DNA of 64,000 nt from RPQJ01 sp963700045 (lineage in GTDB: Bacteria > Pseudomonadota > Gammaproteobacteria > Steroidobacterales > Steroidobacteraceae): NCBI GenBank assembly GCA_963700045.1, contig CAVOWK010000012.1:248001-312000 (forward strand), in the 5' to 3' direction. The position numbers and the translations under genes were made by a program. Positions 62,437 through 64,000 of this stretch are shown in pieces. The notes under the pieces are model-generated. The model had not been told where the DNA came from, ran no database searches, and saw only the letters and a program-made list of their open reading frames with translations. Each line of letters opens with the position of its first letter. Position 1 is the stretch's first letter.

Positions 62437-63343
62437 ATGCCAGCGATCGCCGTCCACGGAGGGCGCGGGGGACATCCCGCCCGCCGAACTCACGCCCGAA
62501 CGGGAGGCCGCCTACCGCGCCGGCCTGGAGCAGGCGCTGCGTGCCGGGCAACTAATCCTGGAGGCGGGCGGCCCGAGTCTCGACGCCGTCGTCGCCGCGG
62601 TGCAGGTGCTCGAAGACAACCCGCTCTTCAACGCCGGCCGCGGTGCCGTGATCGCGGCCAACGGGATTTGCGAACTCGACGCGTCGCTGATGGATGGACG
62701 CGACCTGCGCGCTGGTGCGGTGACGGGCCTGCGCCACGTGAAAAGTCCGATCGGCCTCGCCCGGCTGGTGATGGACGTGTCGCCGCACGTGATGCTGTCC
62801 GGCCAGGGCGCCGAGGAATTCGCCCTCGAACAGGGACTCGAACCCGTGGCGAACCGCTATTTCGTCACGGAGCGACGGCAGCGCGAACTGGCAGCCGCAC
62901 TCGATGCGAGCGCAGGCGGTTTTCGTGAATCGCTGATGGGAACCGTCGGCGCAGTGGCGCTCGACGCCGCCGGCAACCTGGCCGCGGCGACGTCCACGGG
63001 CGGCATGACCGCCAAGCGCTGGGGCAGGGTCGGCGACTCACCGGTGATCGGCGCAGGCACTTACGCGGCCAACGACTGCTGCGCCGTTTCGGCGACGGGG
63101 CACGGCGAATACTTCATTCGCGCGACGGTCGCGCACGAGATCGCATCGCTGGTCCGTTACGCGGGCAAGAACGTGCGTGAGGCAGCCGACATCGTGGTGC
63201 ACGAGCAGCTGCAGCGGATGGGGGGCGAAGGCGGCGTGATCGTCGTCGGGCGCGACGGCACGCTTGCCCTGCCGTTCAACTCTCGCGGCATGCTGCGCGG
63301 CTCGATCGATGTGCAGGGCCGGATGACGACCGGAATTCTCTGA
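62437..63343 (+). CDS. iaaA: Isoaspartyl peptidase / L-asparaginase, Ntn-hydrolase (one frame break)
   Basis: The ATG at 62437 follows AAGGA and begins MPAIAVHGG. The next bases ggagggcgcggggg contain one extra G; removing it gives HGGAGDIPP, joining to the main frame. The body has NPLFNAGRGAVI, ELDASLMDGRDLRAGAVTGL and GTVGAVALDAAGNLAAATST, whose first Thr is the autoproteolytic nucleophile. GGMTAKRWGRVGDSPVIGAG follows. The interval is one base over a multiple of three. The enzyme removes beta-aspartyl residues from peptides. It is divergent from pyc. Confidence 0.9.
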
Positions 63344-63354
63344 CTACCCGCTGA

Positions 63355-64000
63355 TCACGCGGAAAAATAGCGGGCGAGGTACTCGTCGAACGACAACTCG
63401 TCCGACGCTTCGATCCGCGCCTGCTGCTCGATCGACTCGGCCGCCTCGGCGGCAAACTCTTCCTGCCTGGACGAGTTCGGGGAGAGCAGGTCCTTGAAGT
63501 AGGACTGGTGCACCTTCGACATGCGCAGCGCGAAGTTGAAGAACGATTCTTCGTTGGTGCGCATTTCGTGCAACGAGCGCGCCGCCGGAGTCAAACTTAC
63601 ATCGCGGATCTTCTCCTCCTGCAGCTCGAGTGCGGTGAGGTACGGGCGTTGCGGGTCGCCCTCGTCCAGCAGCTCGCAGAGGCCGCGCATCGAATCGATG
63701 ATCTCGGCGGCCCAGTCGGTCAACCTGACGTCGCGACCGCCACGGCGCAGCAACAGACCGGGCCGGCGGCCTTCGCGTGCAACGATTGCATGGTTGCCGT
63801 CGAGTTCGTCCTGCTCCGAGTTCTCGATCGGACGGCTGTCGCGCAGGACACAGAAGGCCGCGAACGCCTCGAGGAACCGCAGCTTGTTCTGGTTGACGCC
63901 CACCGGATCGAAGACGCTGACGTCGAGCGAGCGCATCTCGACGTACTGCACGCCTGCGCGTTGCAGCGCCTTCGTCGGACGCTCGCCGCTCCGGGTGACG
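63355..64000 (-). CDS. gshA: Glutamate-cysteine ligase, C-terminal part (runs off the window)
   Basis: The frame is open at base 64000 and ends at TGA 63355-63357. The visible part has VQYVEMRSLDVSVFDPVGVN, FLEAFAAFCVLRDSRPI and the helical C-terminus of the gammaproteobacterial (E. coli type) GshA. It catalyses the first, rate-limiting step in glutathione synthesis. It converges on iaaA, with 11 bases between stops. Confidence 0.93.
   Translation of the reverse strand, partial: VTRSGERPTKALQRAGVQYVEMRSLDVSVFDPVGVNQNKLRFLEAFAAFCVLRDSRPIENSEQDELDGNHAIVAREGRRPGLLLRRGGRDVRLTDWAAEIIDSMRGLCELLDEGDPQRPYLTALELQEEKIRDVSLTPAARSLHEMRTNEESFFNFALRMSKVHQSYFKDLLSPNSSRQEEFAAEAAESIEQQARIEASDELSFDEYLARYFSA

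Noticed and set aside
1..64000. tRNA, rRNA, CRISPR array or prophage genes
   Set aside because: No cloverleaf-like or repeat-spacer pattern and no phage structural or integrase genes were seen.

Overview
The window is GC-rich proteobacterial chromosome. The gene set (E. coli-type GshA, CmoA, GloA, a CcoNOQP/CcoGIS locus with CcoQ and CcoS, ModE with paired Mop domains, class I PHA synthase, a single-chain pyruvate carboxylase of about 1150 residues) suggests a free-living, respiratory gammaproteobacterium, possibly near the Steroidobacterales/Xanthomonadales. The lineage is inferred. I found no rRNA, tRNA, CRISPR array or prophage.

Layout. 1-5.6 kb: the end of a DUF808 membrane protein, then an efflux operon (outer-membrane factor, MacA-like adaptor, split MacB ATPase and permease). 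5.6-12.8 kb: alpha/beta hydrolase-like protein, glutamine-synthetase-fold ligase, murB, OprB-like porin, gloA, a DsbA-fold lipoprotein and chrA. 12.9-15.4 kb: acetolactate synthase large and small subunits, arranged divergently rather than as an operon. 15.5-17 kb: a TIR-domain stub, a TMEM175-like channel and an unknown membrane protein. 17-21.4 kb: a tight operon of chorismate mutase, a membrane methyltransferase and a CmoA-like carboxy-SAM synthase, then a two-component system and a thioesterase. 21.4-30 kb: alcohol dehydrogenase, CIA30-like protein, Omp85-like protein, quinone reductase, thioredoxin-like ferredoxin, PII, a ferredoxin reductase and phaC. 30.5-33.5 kb: the molybdate locus modABC with convergent modE and a ModE-type operator. 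33.5-35.1 kb: an IS1182-like element. 35.4-39.2 kb: a TetR-controlled ABC exporter resembling E. coli ybhGFSR. 39.3-42.4 kb: a PAS-GGDEF-EAL protein and a tandem Usp. 42.6-51.2 kb: a complete cbb3 oxidase locus (ccoNOQP, small membrane protein, ccoG, short FixH, ccoI, ccoS, SafE-like). 51.3-58.8 kb: a stress and low-oxygen regulatory block (Hsp20, FixL/FixJ-like pair, orphan receiver, VIT1-like protein, cbpAM, trxC, DUF2892 protein, Crp/Fnr regulator). 58.8-64 kb: pyc, isoaspartyl peptidase and the end of gshA.

Two themes stand out. First, the chorismate mutase / membrane methyltransferase / CmoA operon makes chemical sense: chorismate mutase makes prephenate, and CmoA uses prephenate to carboxylate SAM. 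No cmoB is nearby, so a membrane carboxymethyl-transfer system is a testable possibility. Second, the oxidase locus is followed by a FixL/FixJ-like pair whose PAS domain lacks the FixL heme histidine.

Caution: about twenty single-base frame breaks occur in otherwise well-conserved genes (murB, cmoA, modA/B/C, modE, ccoS, safE-like, iaaA and others). Most are one-base gains, many in G/C runs. I read most as consensus errors rather than real pseudogenes, and I give the full reconstructed gene extents.
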